Under the pieces are notes generated by a model. That model saw only the letters and a program-made list of their open reading frames with translations, made no database searches and had not been told where the DNA came from. A DNA stretch of 64,000 bases from JACPPO01 sp965262505. Lineage in GTDB: Bacteria > Acidobacteriota > Vicinamibacteria > Vicinamibacterales > UBA2999. Within the stretch, counting starts at the first letter, position 1; the number at the start of each line of letters is the position of its first letter. Location of the stretch: assembly GCA_965262505.1 (NCBI GenBank), contig CBDHFM010000030.1, positions 558,001 to 622,000 of the forward strand, read 5' to 3'. Shown piece after piece: positions 17,548-26,933 of the stretch. Both the position numbers and the translations under genes were made by a program.

Positions 17548-18079
17548 GACAGGGTGAACGCCCTTCCCGTCGTCGGGCTGTTGTCATTCACCGACGGCGA
17601 ACCCACCACCAAGTCCGGGTTGACCTGCGGCGGCGGTGGAGGCGGCGGCGGTGGCACCGACACCGTGACCTGCACAGAACCTGAGCAGTTGTTGGTCATG
17701 TCGGACTCTCCGGCCACCGCGTCCGCGCAGGCGCCGTAGTAGTACGTGCCTGCCGTCGACGGCGCCGTCAGGCCGATCGACTCGCTGCTGGTGGCCGAAG
17801 CGGCAAGCGCTCCCACCGCGTCGTGGCCGCCGCGGCGCCGTCGCCATTGTTCCGCACCGTCGCCGACAGGGTGAACGGCGCCTCAGGGGCCGTGGCGCTG
17901 CTCACCGAGAGAGCTGTGACTTGCAGGTCCGGATCAGGATCCGGCACCGTGACCTGCGAGGCCTTCTCGACGATCCTGAGGGTGATCGTGGTGACCGAGG
18001 ACCAGTCCGGGAGATTAAATATAGACCACCAGGTTATTGTTCTACCGTTGTGAAGGTTTCCCGAACCCAGGTCGAACAC
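17548..18079 (-). pseudogene. CARDB-domain protein remnant with internal deletion
   Basis: The minus strand encodes pieces of two CARDB (adhesin-like Ig-fold) repeats. One reads PDPDLQVTALSVSSATAPEA then TLSATVRNNGDGAAAATT. Another frame continues VGALAASATSSESIGLTAPS, TYYYGACADAVAGESD and a run of nine prolines before NPDLVVGSPSVNDNSPTTGR. The switch of frame near 17800 removes the middle strands of a repeat and suggests a deletion between repeats. The downstream end is cut by the IS at 16354-17547. The intact protein would have been a large secreted surface protein. Confidence 0.75.
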
Positions 18080-18098
18080 ATCGCTGCCAGCATGGAAT

Positions 18099-18305
18099 TC
18101 AAAGCTTGTTCCGCGTCGCCGGGTTCGCGATGTCTCCTGCAGCGGTTGCCTCGAATGCGATCTCTAAAAACTCTTCGCCTACAACTCCAATCTCGTTGAA
18201 GTCGTACGTATCGATAACCCCCAGTTCGCCCGCATGTGCCTTCATCCAGACTTCGATGGCAGGATCTCGCTTGACGGAACTGGGAAATCGCATGACCTGA
18301 TTCAT
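18099..18305 (-). pseudogene. N-terminal fragment of a DUF1801-like protein
   Basis: The first ~30 residues (MRFPSSVKRDPAIEVWMKAH, then AGELGVI) resemble the start of DUF1801-type proteins. The remaining 35 residues do not continue the domain, so the gene is broken. No function can be given. Confidence 0.45.
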
Positions 18306-18315
18306 GGCCCGCTAA

Positions 18316-18483
18316 AGGAAAATCTGTTGCGGGTGCGGAGTTTCGAGACCATCGAGGAACTCCACCTAGCCTTGCTCGCGTTCAAGCGGACATACAACGA
18401 ACAATGAATGCTGGAAAAGTACGCTTACCGAAGCCCAGCTCAGGTGCGACGCGACCTCGTCGGCCTGGACGCGGCAGCGTAGA
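18316..18483 (+). pseudogene. C-terminal remnant of an rve transposase OrfB
   Basis: The frame encodes SFETIEELHLALLAFKRTYN, then a TGA where Trp is expected, then MLEKYAYRSPAQVRRDLVGL. This is the C-terminal tail of IS3/IS481-type transposases. No inverted repeats are visible nearby. Confidence 0.65.
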
Positions 18484-18664
18484 AGCGAATATCGTCAAAC
18501 CACTGTCCAAGAACCCTGGGACGCTACAACAATCCCCCCAATCTTTAGCCACTGTGCTGTCGACGGTTGCGTATAGGTTGCGTCCCGATGCCGCGATTTG
18601 TCACATTCTGCAACCCTCACAATCAAAATCACTCGGAAATCTAGCAATTCTGAGAGGCGGCTAA

Positions 18665-18711
18665 GATTCGTAATCAGCAGGTCGGTGGTTCGAGTCCACT
18701 CGCCGGCTCCA
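18665..18711 (+). repeat. tRNA-Thr 3'-end duplicate (attachment-site copy 2)
   Basis: These 47 bp match the tRNA-Thr 3' half at 1411-1457 with one change (C to T at 18695). The 5' half of a tRNA is absent, so this is not a functional gene. It marks the far boundary of a 17-kb interval and the near boundary of the next. Confidence 0.8.
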
Positions 18712-18896
18712 CGATAACCCTTCCATTCGACAAAGACTTGCAGCGTGCGCCACTTCGGCACGCGCTGTCGCACAGGCAGATCATGTTGGCAACGTCCGAC
18801 CAGACGTCGACCGGATCGGTTAGCAATTGACCTGCCTGCCATTTTTCGGACCAGCTGACGCTTGAGAGAATGGCGCCCTCGGAAAGTGAGGGAGCC

Positions 18897-19160
18897 ATGA
18901 AGAAGACCCGATTCACCGAAGAACAGATGGTCACGATCCTCCGGGAGGCCGACACGAAACCGGTCCCGGACGTGGCGAAGAAGCACGGTGTCAGCGGCCA
19001 GACGATCTACAGCTGGCGGAAGCACTTTGGCAGCTTGGAACCGTCCGACGTCAAGCGCTTGCGCCAGCTCGAGCAGGAGAACGGCCGCCTGAAGAAGATG
19101 GTGGCGGACCGGGACCTGGAGATCGACGTCCTCAAGGAGATCACGCGAAAAAAATGGTAG
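18897..19160 (+). CDS. IS3 OrfA
   Basis: The 87-residue protein has an HTH (TRFTEEQMVTILREAD ... GVSGQTIYSWRKHFG) and a leucine-zipper coiled coil (LRQLEQENGRLKKMVADRD). It ends EITRKKW with TAG at 19158-19160. ATG at 18897 is preferred because it matches the family start. Its 3' end overlaps orfB by 7 bp at an A7 run (19148-19154), the usual site for a -1 frameshift that makes the OrfAB transposase. Confidence 0.9.
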   Translation: MKKTRFTEEQMVTILREADTKPVPDVAKKHGVSGQTIYSWRKHFGSLEPSDVKRLRQLEQENGRLKKMVADRDLEIDVLKEITRKKW

Positions 19161-20077
19161 GCGCACGCGTGCGCCGGCAGCAGGTCGCGTATACCCGATC
19201 ACGCGGTCTGTCCGACCGCCGCGCGTGCGCCGTACTCTCGGTGGCGCGGTCGACCTTGGGCTATCAGTCGCGGCTGGCGGTGCGGGATGCCCCCGCTCTG
19301 ACCGCGATGCGCCGCTTGGCGGCCCAGTATCCCCGCTATGGGTATCGCCGGATCCGGATCTTCCTGAGACGAGAGGGGCACGTGATGAGCCCCGATCGCA
19401 CGCATCGGCTCTGGCGCCAGGCGGGGTTGCAGGTCCCGCGGCGGCGCCCCCGGCGCCGGGTGGCCACGGGACGGCCCCGGCCGCTGCCGCCGACCGCCCG
19501 GAACCACGTGTGGGCGTACGACTTCGTGTTCGACACCTGTGCGAATCGGCAGACGCTCAAATGCCTGACGATCGTCGACGAGTGGACCCGCGAATGTCTG
19601 GCGATTGACGTGGCCGGCGGCATCCGCTCTGGGCGCGTGATCGAGGTGCTCGCCCAGCTGGTCAGCGTGCACGGCGCCCCGCGGCACCTGCGGTCGGACA
19701 ACGGACCGGAGTTCGTGGCCACCGCCATCTTGCGCTGGCTCGGTGACGCGGGCATTGACACGGCGCTGATCGACCCGGGGAAGCCGTGGCAGAATGCCAC
19801 CGACGAATCGTTCAACGGGAAGTTCCGCGACGAGTTCCTGAGCCTCCAGTGGTTTCGGAACCGCATGGACGCGAAGGTCGGGATCGAGCAATGGCGACAG
19901 CACTACAACGAGGTGCGGCCGCACTCAAGCCTTGGCTATCTGACGCCAGCCGAGTTCAAGGCGCAGCTCAGGGCTGGCTCGGATGACGGAGGGCGCTCGT
20001 CGGCAATGCCGGCTCGCGCTGACCAGGAAGAACACGGAGACGCACGACGAACTTCAACTGGCGCTGTTCTCCAGTAA
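19154..20077 (+). CDS. IS3 OrfB transposase
   Basis: This frame of 307 codons contains the rve core of IS407-type transposases: HVWAYDFVFDTCANRQTLKC (Asp), HLRSDNGPEFVATAI (Asp) and KPWQNATDESFNGKFRDEFL (Glu), then HYNEVRPHSSLGYLTP. A free-standing start at 19154 is unlikely to be the main route. The protein is expected as an OrfAB fusion after slippage on the A7 run. No disabling mutation is seen. Confidence 0.9.
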   Translation: MVGARVRRQQVAYTRSRGLSDRRACAVLSVARSTLGYQSRLAVRDAPALTAMRRLAAQYPRYGYRRIRIFLRREGHVMSPDRTHRLWRQAGLQVPRRRPRRRVATGRPRPLPPTARNHVWAYDFVFDTCANRQTLKCLTIVDEWTRECLAIDVAGGIRSGRVIEVLAQLVSVHGAPRHLRSDNGPEFVATAILRWLGDAGIDTALIDPGKPWQNATDESFNGKFRDEFLSLQWFRNRMDAKVGIEQWRQHYNEVRPHSSLGYLTPAEFKAQLRAGSDDGGRSSAMPARADQEEHGDARRTSTGAVLQ

Positions 20078-20160
20078 TCACTGGTCCGAAGAAAGCCGGC
20101 AGGTCACAATGACGGGTATCACCGGGCGCCGCGACAGATGCAGCAATCGGCGTTTTCTGG

Positions 20161-20270
20161 CGAGAACTCGGCGATTCAGACCGCGTGATCGACGATCCCC
20201 GATAACCGGTCGTTTGGGGGACCAGCTGTACCCCGCACAGATGCTCGAGTACCGGACACGGTACGCCCCC
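20161..20270 (+). repeat. Direct repeat A1, upstream of the helicase gene
   Basis: About 110 bp starting CGAGAACTCGGCG and including GATCCCCGATAACCG and CGAGTACC...GACACGGTACG recur at 22597-22708 in the same orientation, by eye at about 85% identity. The two copies bracket one gene. Neither copy translates into a recognised protein. Confidence 0.75.
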
Positions 20271-20312
20271 TGGCGGGGGCTGGCGCTAGCAGCGGTAGCC
20301 TAGATAGCCTAG

Positions 20313-22553
20313 ATGAAGTCCCCGCAAGAACCCTCGACCCAGGAAGTACTGGCGGGTCTTGTCGAGCGTGTCACTTTCCACAATAGCGACAACGGTTTCT
20401 GCGTACTGCGGGCAAAGGCTCGTGGCCACCGCGATCTGGTCACCGTGATCGGCCACGCCGCCACCATCTCCGCAGGCGAGTGGATTACGGCATCTGGCGA
20501 ATGGGTCAACGACCACACACATGGCCAACAGTTCAAAGCGCGCTTCCTGCGCACGTCGGCGCCGACGTCCATTGACGGCATCGAGAAATACCTTGGCTCC
20601 GGGATGATCCGCGGCATCGGGCCCGTCTACGCCAAGAAGCTGGTGCATGCCTTCGGAGAGAACGTGTTCGATGTGATCGAGGCGGAACCCACGCGCCTGC
20701 GAGAGGTGACGGGGATTGGCCAGGTTCGCGCCACGCGCATCACCGATGCCTGGGCCGAACAGAAGGTCGTCCGCGAGATCATGGTCTTCCTGCACAGCCG
20801 CGGCGTCGGCACCGCACGGGCGGTGCGCATCTATAAGACCTACGGTGCCGACGCCGTGCAGATCATGACGGAGAACCCGTACCGCCTGGCGCGCGACATT
20901 CGCGGCATTGGCTTCAAGACCGCCGACGCGATCGCCATGAAACTTGGCGTCGAGAAGACCGCCATGATCCGGGTGCGCGCCGGCATCTCGTATGCGCTGA
21001 TTGAAGCGATGGACGATGGGCATTGTGGACTTCCCACGACCGACCTGGTGCCGCTGGCAGAAGCACTGCTTGACGTGGGGGCCGATCTCATCTGCACGGC
21101 GCTCGATTTAGAACTGGCCGAGGGCACAGTGATCGCCGACAGCCTCGACGAGACGGCGTGCATCTTTCTGGCCAGCCTCTATCGAGCCGAGCAGGCCATT
21201 GCAGAGCGACTGCTTGCGCTCTCCCGCGCCACATTGCCCTGGGACTCGATTGACGCCGACAAGGCGTTGCCCTGGGTCGAACACCGGATCGGCCTCGCAC
21301 TGGCGCCAAGCCAGAAGGCGGCTGTCCGTCTTGCCCTCGCTTCCAAGGTCCTCGTAATCACGGGTGGGCCGGGCGTCGGCAAGACCACCATCGTCAACGC
21401 GATCCTGCGTATTCTCGCCGCGAAGACCGTGAAGCTTCTGCTCTGCGCTCCGACCGGGCGCGCCGCCAAGCGCCTGCACGAGACAACGGGACAGGACGCC
21501 AAGACCATTCATCGCCTGCTGGAGGTCGATCCCAAGACGGGTGGCTTCAAGCGAAACGTGGAGCACCCGCTCGATTGCGACCTGCTCGTGGTGGACGAAA
21601 CGTCGATGGTCGACGTGCTGCTGATGCACGCCCTGCTCAAGGCGGTGCCGGAGACCGCGGCCCTGCTTGTGGTTGGCGACGTCGACCAGTTGCCCTCGCT
21701 CGGTCCTGGTCAGATTCTGGCCGATACCATCACATCCGGCGCCGTGCCAGTGGTCTGCCTCACCGAGGTGTTCCGGCAGGCCGCACAGAGCCGCATCATC
21801 GCCAACGCCCATCGGATCAACCACGGCTCCTTGCCCGATCTGGGAAAGCCCGAGGGCGACAGCGACTTCTATTTCGTGCAGGCCGACGATCCAGACACCG
21901 CCGTACCGCGCATCGTCGAACTGGTGAAGACCCGCATCCCCCAGCGCTTTGGCCTGGACCCGATTCGTGACATCCAGGTGCTCTGCCCGATGAACCGTGG
22001 GGGTGTGGGCGCTCGCTCGCTCAACATCGAACTGCAGAAGGCGTTGAACCCGGCCGGCGAGCGCAAAGTCGAACGCTTCGGCTGGACCTTCGCGCCCGGC
22101 GACAAGGTCATGCAAATCGAGAACGACTACGACAAGGACGTCTACAATGGCGACATCGGCTACATCGACGATGTGGACCCCGAGGCGGCAGAGCTCGCGG
22201 TCCGCTTCGATGGCCGCGCCGTGACCTACGGCGTTGGCGAGCTCGACACCCTGGTGCCAGCCTACGCGGCGACGATTCACAAGAGCCAAGGCTCGGAGTA
22301 CCCTGCCGTCGTCATCCCGCTGATGACCCAGCACTACACCATGCTGCAGCGGAACCTGCTCTACACCGGCGTCACCCGCGGCAAAAAGCTGGTCGTGCTG
22401 GTCGGCCAGAAGAAAGCCGTTGCGATCGCCGTGCGCAGCACCTCGGGACGGCGGCGGTGGTCGAAGCTGCACGAATGGCTGAAGACTTCTCGCGGGGGGG
22501 TTCACCGAAACCAGCCGCCGAGTCTGACGTCGAACGAACGTCCTCGTACGTAA
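20313..22553 (+). CDS. recD2: RecD2-like SF1B ATP-dependent DNA helicase
   Basis: The 746-residue protein has the RecD2 layout. An N-terminal OB-like domain (VERVTFHNSDNGFCVLRAKA) is followed by helix-hairpin-helix repeats (YLGSGMIRGIGPVYAKKLV; LREVTGIGQVRATRI). Two RecA-like domains follow, with Walker A GGPGVGKTTIVNAIL, Walker B LLVVDETSMVD, motif III VGDVDQLPSLGPGQIL, an SH3-like insertion near residues 590-640 and C-terminal motifs TIHKSQGSEYPAVV and YTGVTRGKKLVV. RecD2 enzymes unwind DNA 5' to 3' without RecBC and act in repair or replication restart. The gene is bracketed by direct repeats A1 and A2 and followed by a convergent integrase, so it may be island cargo. Confidence 0.9.
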   Translation: MKSPQEPSTQEVLAGLVERVTFHNSDNGFCVLRAKARGHRDLVTVIGHAATISAGEWITASGEWVNDHTHGQQFKARFLRTSAPTSIDGIEKYLGSGMIRGIGPVYAKKLVHAFGENVFDVIEAEPTRLREVTGIGQVRATRITDAWAEQKVVREIMVFLHSRGVGTARAVRIYKTYGADAVQIMTENPYRLARDIRGIGFKTADAIAMKLGVEKTAMIRVRAGISYALIEAMDDGHCGLPTTDLVPLAEALLDVGADLICTALDLELAEGTVIADSLDETACIFLASLYRAEQAIAERLLALSRATLPWDSIDADKALPWVEHRIGLALAPSQKAAVRLALASKVLVITGGPGVGKTTIVNAILRILAAKTVKLLLCAPTGRAAKRLHETTGQDAKTIHRLLEVDPKTGGFKRNVEHPLDCDLLVVDETSMVDVLLMHALLKAVPETAALLVVGDVDQLPSLGPGQILADTITSGAVPVVCLTEVFRQAAQSRIIANAHRINHGSLPDLGKPEGDSDFYFVQADDPDTAVPRIVELVKTRIPQRFGLDPIRDIQVLCPMNRGGVGARSLNIELQKALNPAGERKVERFGWTFAPGDKVMQIENDYDKDVYNGDIGYIDDVDPEAAELAVRFDGRAVTYGVGELDTLVPAYAATIHKSQGSEYPAVVIPLMTQHYTMLQRNLLYTGVTRGKKLVVLVGQKKAVAIAVRSTSGRRRWSKLHEWLKTSRGGVHRNQPPSLTSNERPRT

Positions 22554-22596
22554 GTTACGTACCTACGTCGTAGTGTCCGAAAACTCAGCCGCCCCG

Positions 22597-22708
22597 CGAG
22601 AACTCGGCGTTTCCGACCGTGTGATCAACGATCCCCGATAACCGATTGTCTGGGGGACCACCTGAGCCCCCGCACAGCCGCTCGAGTACCAGACACGGTA
22701 CGGCACCT
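22597..22708 (+). repeat. Direct repeat A2, downstream of the helicase gene
   Basis: This is the partner of repeat A1. It is preceded at 22574-22595 by a block (GTCCGAA then ACTCAGCCG) that also precedes repeat B1 at 51461-51482 with two differences in 22 bases, linking the two repeat families. Confidence 0.75.
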
Positions 22709-22766
22709 AGGCCAGGGCCTCGTACGAATCAGGGGAACTACGCGATGGGAATACGAGCGGGCGAGA

Positions 22767-23807
22767 TCAGGCGGTCGCGCGCACGGCGGCCGGCACGGGT
22801 CGGTCGTTCAGGGCATGGAGTTGCCCCACGTCGGCGTTGAGATAGCGGGCCGTCGTCGTCAGATCGGTGTGGCCCAACCAGAGCGACACGGCGTGCATCG
22901 GATACCCGGCTTCGAGTTTCCTGGACCCGGCCTCGTGCCGGAGATCATGGAACCGGAGATGCGCGATCCCTGCACGTCGGCAACTGGCGCGCCAGGCGGT
23001 CTTGATGTCCTTGACCCGGGTGCCATCGGCCGTCCCAAACACGTAATCTTGCGGGCCGTACGACTCCCCCGTCGGCCTGGCCAAGCGCTGCACGAGGACC
23101 GTATGGAGCGCCTCCGAGATCGGAATACGGCGCGGGCGCTTGGTCTTCGTCTTCGTCCCCGGCAGGAACAGTTCGTTCTGCTCCCAGTGGACCTGCGACC
23201 ACTCAAGGCTCAGTAGCTCCTGCTTCCGGCACCCCGTCTCCAAGGCGGCCACAATCACATCGTGGAGATGCGGTCGACAGGCAGCCAGGAGGCGCACGGC
23301 CTCATCCCCCACGAACCGCCGCTCACGGGCATGTTCGGGTCGCATCCGCAAGGTGGGAAGCCCGGCCCGTGCGAACGGGGTCGTGTCGCTGTAACCCTTG
23401 GCAATGGCCCAGCGCCAGAGCCCACGGAGGTAGGCATGGAGACGGTTGGCCGTGGGACCACCCCCGACGGTCCGCGTCCAGGTCCGCCGGCCAGGGCGAC
23501 GAACGGTCGTGATCCCGGGCCGCGCCTTCTGCTCGATGGCGTCTTCGACATCGTCGGTCGTGATCAGATGAAACGGCTTCTCGGGAAACGGCAGCGTACC
23601 CCCGTTAGGGGCCCGTACCTCGACGGTGGCCAGAAACGTATGCGCGTACAGCGCGAGTGCGTAGGCACGTGGCACCAGGTGTCGGCGGACGTGGCGTTCG
23701 AGATACCGCGTGGCGATGTCGGCGAACGTGGGCTCGGCGACGCACGTGTCCGGGGACGTGCGATCGTCACGGAACGTGCGACGTGTGGACTCCACCAACT
23801 CGGGCAT
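22767..23807 (-). CDS. Tyrosine recombinase/integrase, intact
   Basis: The 346-residue protein has an N-terminal SAM-like core-binding domain (FADIATRYLERHVRRHLVPR) and a full catalytic domain: the first Arg in ALETGCRKQELLSLEW, the Lys region KTKTKRPRRIPIS, HDLRHEAGSRKLEAG (HxxR), LWLGHTDLTTTARYL (His/Trp position and catalytic Tyr). It has no IntI-specific insertion. It is the only complete island-type integrase in the window and lies about 4 kb to the right of attachment-site copy 2, separated from it by IS3-B and the helicase. It may have mobilised this interval, but the distance leaves that open. Confidence 0.9.
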   Translation of the reverse strand: MPELVESTRRTFRDDRTSPDTCVAEPTFADIATRYLERHVRRHLVPRAYALALYAHTFLATVEVRAPNGGTLPFPEKPFHLITTDDVEDAIEQKARPGITTVRRPGRRTWTRTVGGGPTANRLHAYLRGLWRWAIAKGYSDTTPFARAGLPTLRMRPEHARERRFVGDEAVRLLAACRPHLHDVIVAALETGCRKQELLSLEWSQVHWEQNELFLPGTKTKTKRPRRIPISEALHTVLVQRLARPTGESYGPQDYVFGTADGTRVKDIKTAWRASCRRAGIAHLRFHDLRHEAGSRKLEAGYPMHAVSLWLGHTDLTTTARYLNADVGQLHALNDRPVPAAVRATA

Positions 23808-24004
23808 GATCCCTCCAGGCTGCAGGGCTCCCGGCCCCGCCCGTCCATGGACGCTCTGCGCCCGCCCGAAGTCCAGTCGAATCTGCCGGCGGCGCGACGA
23901 GGCGGCTCATCTGGAGTCAGCTGGTCGGGCTGCCGGGGCCACATCGCGGAAGGAAATGGTGGGCGAAGTTTTCGCACACTACGCGATCGTCGACGAGCCT
24001 TTGC
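23808..24004. other. Intergenic leader of the integrase gene
   Basis: No gene is recognised in these ~200 bp between the integrase start and the left end of the interrupted IS5-B. Confidence 0.4.
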
Positions 24005-24311
24005 GGCGTTGGTGCATAACTCGAGACCAGCCGACAGCGATCTCAACGCAGAGGCCACTCACCGACTAATACTGTACGACTCTGGCCGCCCACGCTCGGT
24101 CATCTGATTCAGGACATTACACGCGGCCACCGTCTCGGCCACTCGCCCACCTCGAGACCGGGCGTGAAGGCGATCTCCGATCATCGATTTGTACCGAAAG
24201 AACGCATTCTCCACACGCGCCTGCCCGTGCTTCGCCGAAGCGTGAGGTCATGGTGTTGACCGCGCCTGGACAGCGTCGTGTGATCGGGCGCGGAAAGGTC
24301 GAGTCCCCCTA

Positions 24312-25335
24312 AAGCGCTTTTCATGACCGTGTGGCGGCCGCGTACCCGCAGTGCCGAACATAGTTGCGGCATTCGTCAGGGCTGAAGTGCGCCAAGCACT
24401 CGCCGAGGAACGGCCAGAGCGTCTCGGTGCTGCGACAGCGAGCGGTGCGAACGAGGGCCTTGAGCTTCGCGAAGCAGAGCTCGATGGGATTGAGGTCCGG
24501 GCTGTAGGGTGGCAAGTACCAGAGGGTGGCCCCGGCGGCCTGGATGGCGCGTTGGATGCCGGCGACCTTGTGGGCCCCGAGATTGTCGGCAATGACGATG
24601 TCGCCGGGCTGCAGGGTCGGCACCAGGATCTGTTCGATGTAGGCGCGGAAGCTCTCGCCATCGATCGCGCCGTCGAAGACCCCCGGTGCGGCCAGCCCCG
24701 TGACCCGCAACGCGGCGAGAAACGTGCTGGTCTGCCAGCGCCCGCAGGGGGCGTGGTCGTGGACGCGCGCGCCGCGCGGTGCCCGGCCGTACCGCCGAAG
24801 CAGATTGGTGGTGATGCCGGTTTCGTCCAGAAACACGAGGTGGGCGACATCCCAGGTCGGCGCCGCCGCGTGCCACGCGACCCGCGCGGCCGCGACGTCA
24901 GGCCGAGCGTGTTCGGACGGGCGGACCGTTTTTTTTAACGGTCAGGCCGAGGGCCCGCACGGCGCGCCAGACCGTCGGCACACTCGCGGGCGTGGCGAGG
25001 GCGTCCTTCAGCTCAGCCAGCGTGCGATCCGGTTGCGCCGCAATCAGCGCGGCCAAGGTGTGTAGGTGCGGCTCAAGCATGCAGCGCCGTCCATGTCGCT
25101 GGACGCGAGGCGCCACCTCGCCCGTGTCGCGCCGCCGCTGTTTCAGTAGCCGCACCCACGACCCGCTCACGCGGTACTTCGCCGCCACCTCGGCCGCCTT
25201 CATCCCGGCATCGCTGTCGAATAGCGCCCGCTCTCGCAGATCCATCGAATAGGCACGCATCGGGCCTCCTGCATCGGTGCGCGCAGAAGTACCACGACCG
25301 CCCCAGGTAGTACAAGGCCTATTTGAAAAGCGCTT
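24312..25335 (-). mobile_element. IS630-family element A, copy 1
   Basis: Inverted repeats AAGCGCTTTTCA at the left and their complement at the right are flanked by TA at 24310-24311 and 25336-25337, the TA duplication typical of IS630/Tc1. The element is 1024 bp. It sits inside IS5-B. A truncated second copy lies at 54001-54552. Confidence 0.9.
24321..25259 (-). CDS. IS630 transposase split by a homopolymer frameshift
   Basis: The N-terminal frame (25259 down to 24898) has the HTH region MRAYSMDLRERALFDSDAG, then VAAKYRVSGSWVRLLKQRR, and reaches ALGLTVKKN. The catalytic frame continues as TVRPSEHARPDVAAARVAW, then VFLDETGITTNLLRRYG (Asp), IVIADNLGAHKVAG (Asp) and YLPPYSPDLNPIELCF (Glu). The join lies at an A8 run on the minus strand (24929-24936). 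Seven As would give one continuous frame (VKKTVRP), so either RNA polymerase slippage restores the protein or the gene has a one-base insertion. Conserved residues are otherwise intact. Confidence 0.8.
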
Positions 25336-25574
25336 TAGCCCGAAGAGCTCCGTCAGAAACCCCTCGGTCTGGCGGAGCGGCAGGCGGAAGAGAAGACGAA
25401 GCGTCAGCGCGGTTTCGATGGCGAGGTCGGAGTACTTCCGCTGCCCGCCCCGCGTGCCGACGCCCGCGGGCTCCCATGTGGCGACGGCCTCCGGGGACAC
25501 CCACACGGCCACGTCGCCTCTCTCAGGCCGCAGGATTCGTGCACCAACGCCTACTCTGCCAGCCGCCGCCTCAA

Positions 25575-25836
25575 CTTGACTGTGAGCATGATCCCCCTGC
25601 CTATCGGGGTCGCTCTGCGGCACGGTGGGTGCCGGTGGGCGATGGCCTGACCCACAACTTGACTGACCGACGGTCCTCGTCATTGATCTGTCGGTCACCG
25701 CCCGCCGGCCAATCGTACGGCAGCCAGCTGACCGGATGGGCCGTGACCCTATAGGGGCCTGCCGCACCCACGGCCCGTCACAGTCCTGTCCGCCCACCCG
25801 GGCCAGTCCGCGCGCCGCACCCGAGGAGGCCAAACG
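25575..25836 (+). ncRNA. Candidate bridge-RNA locus in the IS110-B left end
   Basis: The segment shares three short blocks with the IS110-A left end and is otherwise different. TATAGGGGC at 25750-25758 is repeated exactly at the right terminus (26936-26944), the kind of match expected between a donor-binding loop and the element end. Expression is not shown. Confidence 0.5.
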
Positions 25837-26933
25837 GTGACTCACACCATGACCACGCAGCCCGAGGTTTGGCAGGTGATTGTCGGGATCGATACCCACA
25901 AGCATGTCCACGTCGCGGTGGCGATCGACACCCGGGGGATCCGCCTGGGCGATCACTCGTTCGTCGCCGATTCGAGCGGATATCAGGCCCTGCTCAGGTG
26001 GGCCCACACACACGGGCGGATTGAGACGTTCGGCATCGAAGGCACCGGCAGCTATGGTGCCGGCCTGGCGCGGGCCGTCCGCCGAGCGGGGCATCGTGTC
26101 ACGGACGTGAATCGAGGCGACCGGCGCTTACGCCGAGCCGCCGGCAAATCCGACACGATCGACGCCGAGGCCGCCGCTCGGTCCGTGCTGGCGGGCCAAT
26201 CGACCGCGATCCCCAAGACCGCCGACGGTGCCGTCGAGATCATGCGCCAGCTCAAGGTCGCCCGGGATACGGCCGTAAAGGCCCGCACCGCAGCGATGAT
26301 CACCTTGAAGCAGATCATCGTGACCGCGTCGCCCGGACTGCGAGACACGCTCCAGGACCTCACCGCCCACGCTCTCCTCACGCACTGCGCTGGCCTCAGA
26401 CCGGGCCCCCTCGACACCCCCACCGCCGCCGCCAGGTACACCTCCGGGCACTTGCCCGCCGCTGGATCGCCCTCGACGAGGAAATCGCGACGCACGACCG
26501 GCACCTCGTGCGCCTCACGACCGAGACGGCGCCCACGCTTCGTGAGGGCTTCGGGGTCGGCGCCGGCACCGCGGCCGAGATGTTGATCCTCTTCGGCGAT
26601 AACCCCGACCGGATTCGCTCCGAAGCCGCGTTCGCGAAGTTGTGTGGCGCCTGTCCGATCCCGGCCTCGTCCGGGAGGACCACCGGCCGGCATCGGCTCT
26701 ATCGGGGCGGTCACCGACACGCCAACGCCGCCCTCTATCGAACCGTGCTCGTCCGCATGCGATTCCACCAGCCGACCGTCGAATACGTGGCTCGCCGCAC
26801 GGCGGACGGCCGGACCACGCGTGAGATCATTCGATGCCTCAAACGCTTCCTCGCCCGCGAGATCTACCAACGAGTCATGACAGACTTCCGCACGCGCCAA
26901 CACGTCACCCAGCCGCCTAAACGAGTGTCTTGA
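25837..26933 (+). pseudogene. IS110 transposase with one-base frameshift (copy 1)
   Basis: The first frame covers the RuvC-like domain (VIVGIDTHKHVHVAVAI, GIEGTGSYGAGL, KSDTIDAEAAARSVL). Near 26440-26445 one C appears to be missing: the correct continuation LRALARRWIALDEEIATHD is in the next frame, which then carries TLREGFGVGAGTAAEM, KLCGACPIPASSG and YRGGHRHANAALY. The same lesion is present in the copy at 40904-42000. The product is probably inactive unless a programmed shift occurs. Confidence 0.85.

Larger units (their letters stand above)
18828..20106 (+). mobile_element. IS3-family element B (IS407-like), complete
   Basis: Imperfect inverted repeats (TGACCTGCCTGCC...CGGACCAG at 18828-18854 and its partner at 20081-20106) bound a 1279-bp element. 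A 4-bp target duplication CAAT lies at 18824-18827 and 20107-20110. The element begins TG and ends CA, as IS3 members do. It sits between attachment-site copy 2 and the helicase region. Confidence 0.9.
24005..25551 (-). mobile_element. IS5-B relic interrupted by IS630-A
   Basis: The ends read GGCGTTGGTGCATAA at 24005 and TTCGTGCACCAACGCC to 25551, a variant of the IS5 termini seen at 4836. The interior left (24060-24309) and right (25338-25530) parts are diverged IS5 transposase sequence on the minus strand, separated by an IS630. The IS5 transposase gene is therefore destroyed. Confidence 0.75.

Noticed and set aside
20161..22708. Repeats A1/A2 (and B1/B2) as integron attC sites
   Set aside because: I do not see the paired RYYYAAC/GTTRRRY core boxes or a long imperfect palindrome spanning the repeat, and the nearby recombinase has no IntI-specific insertion.
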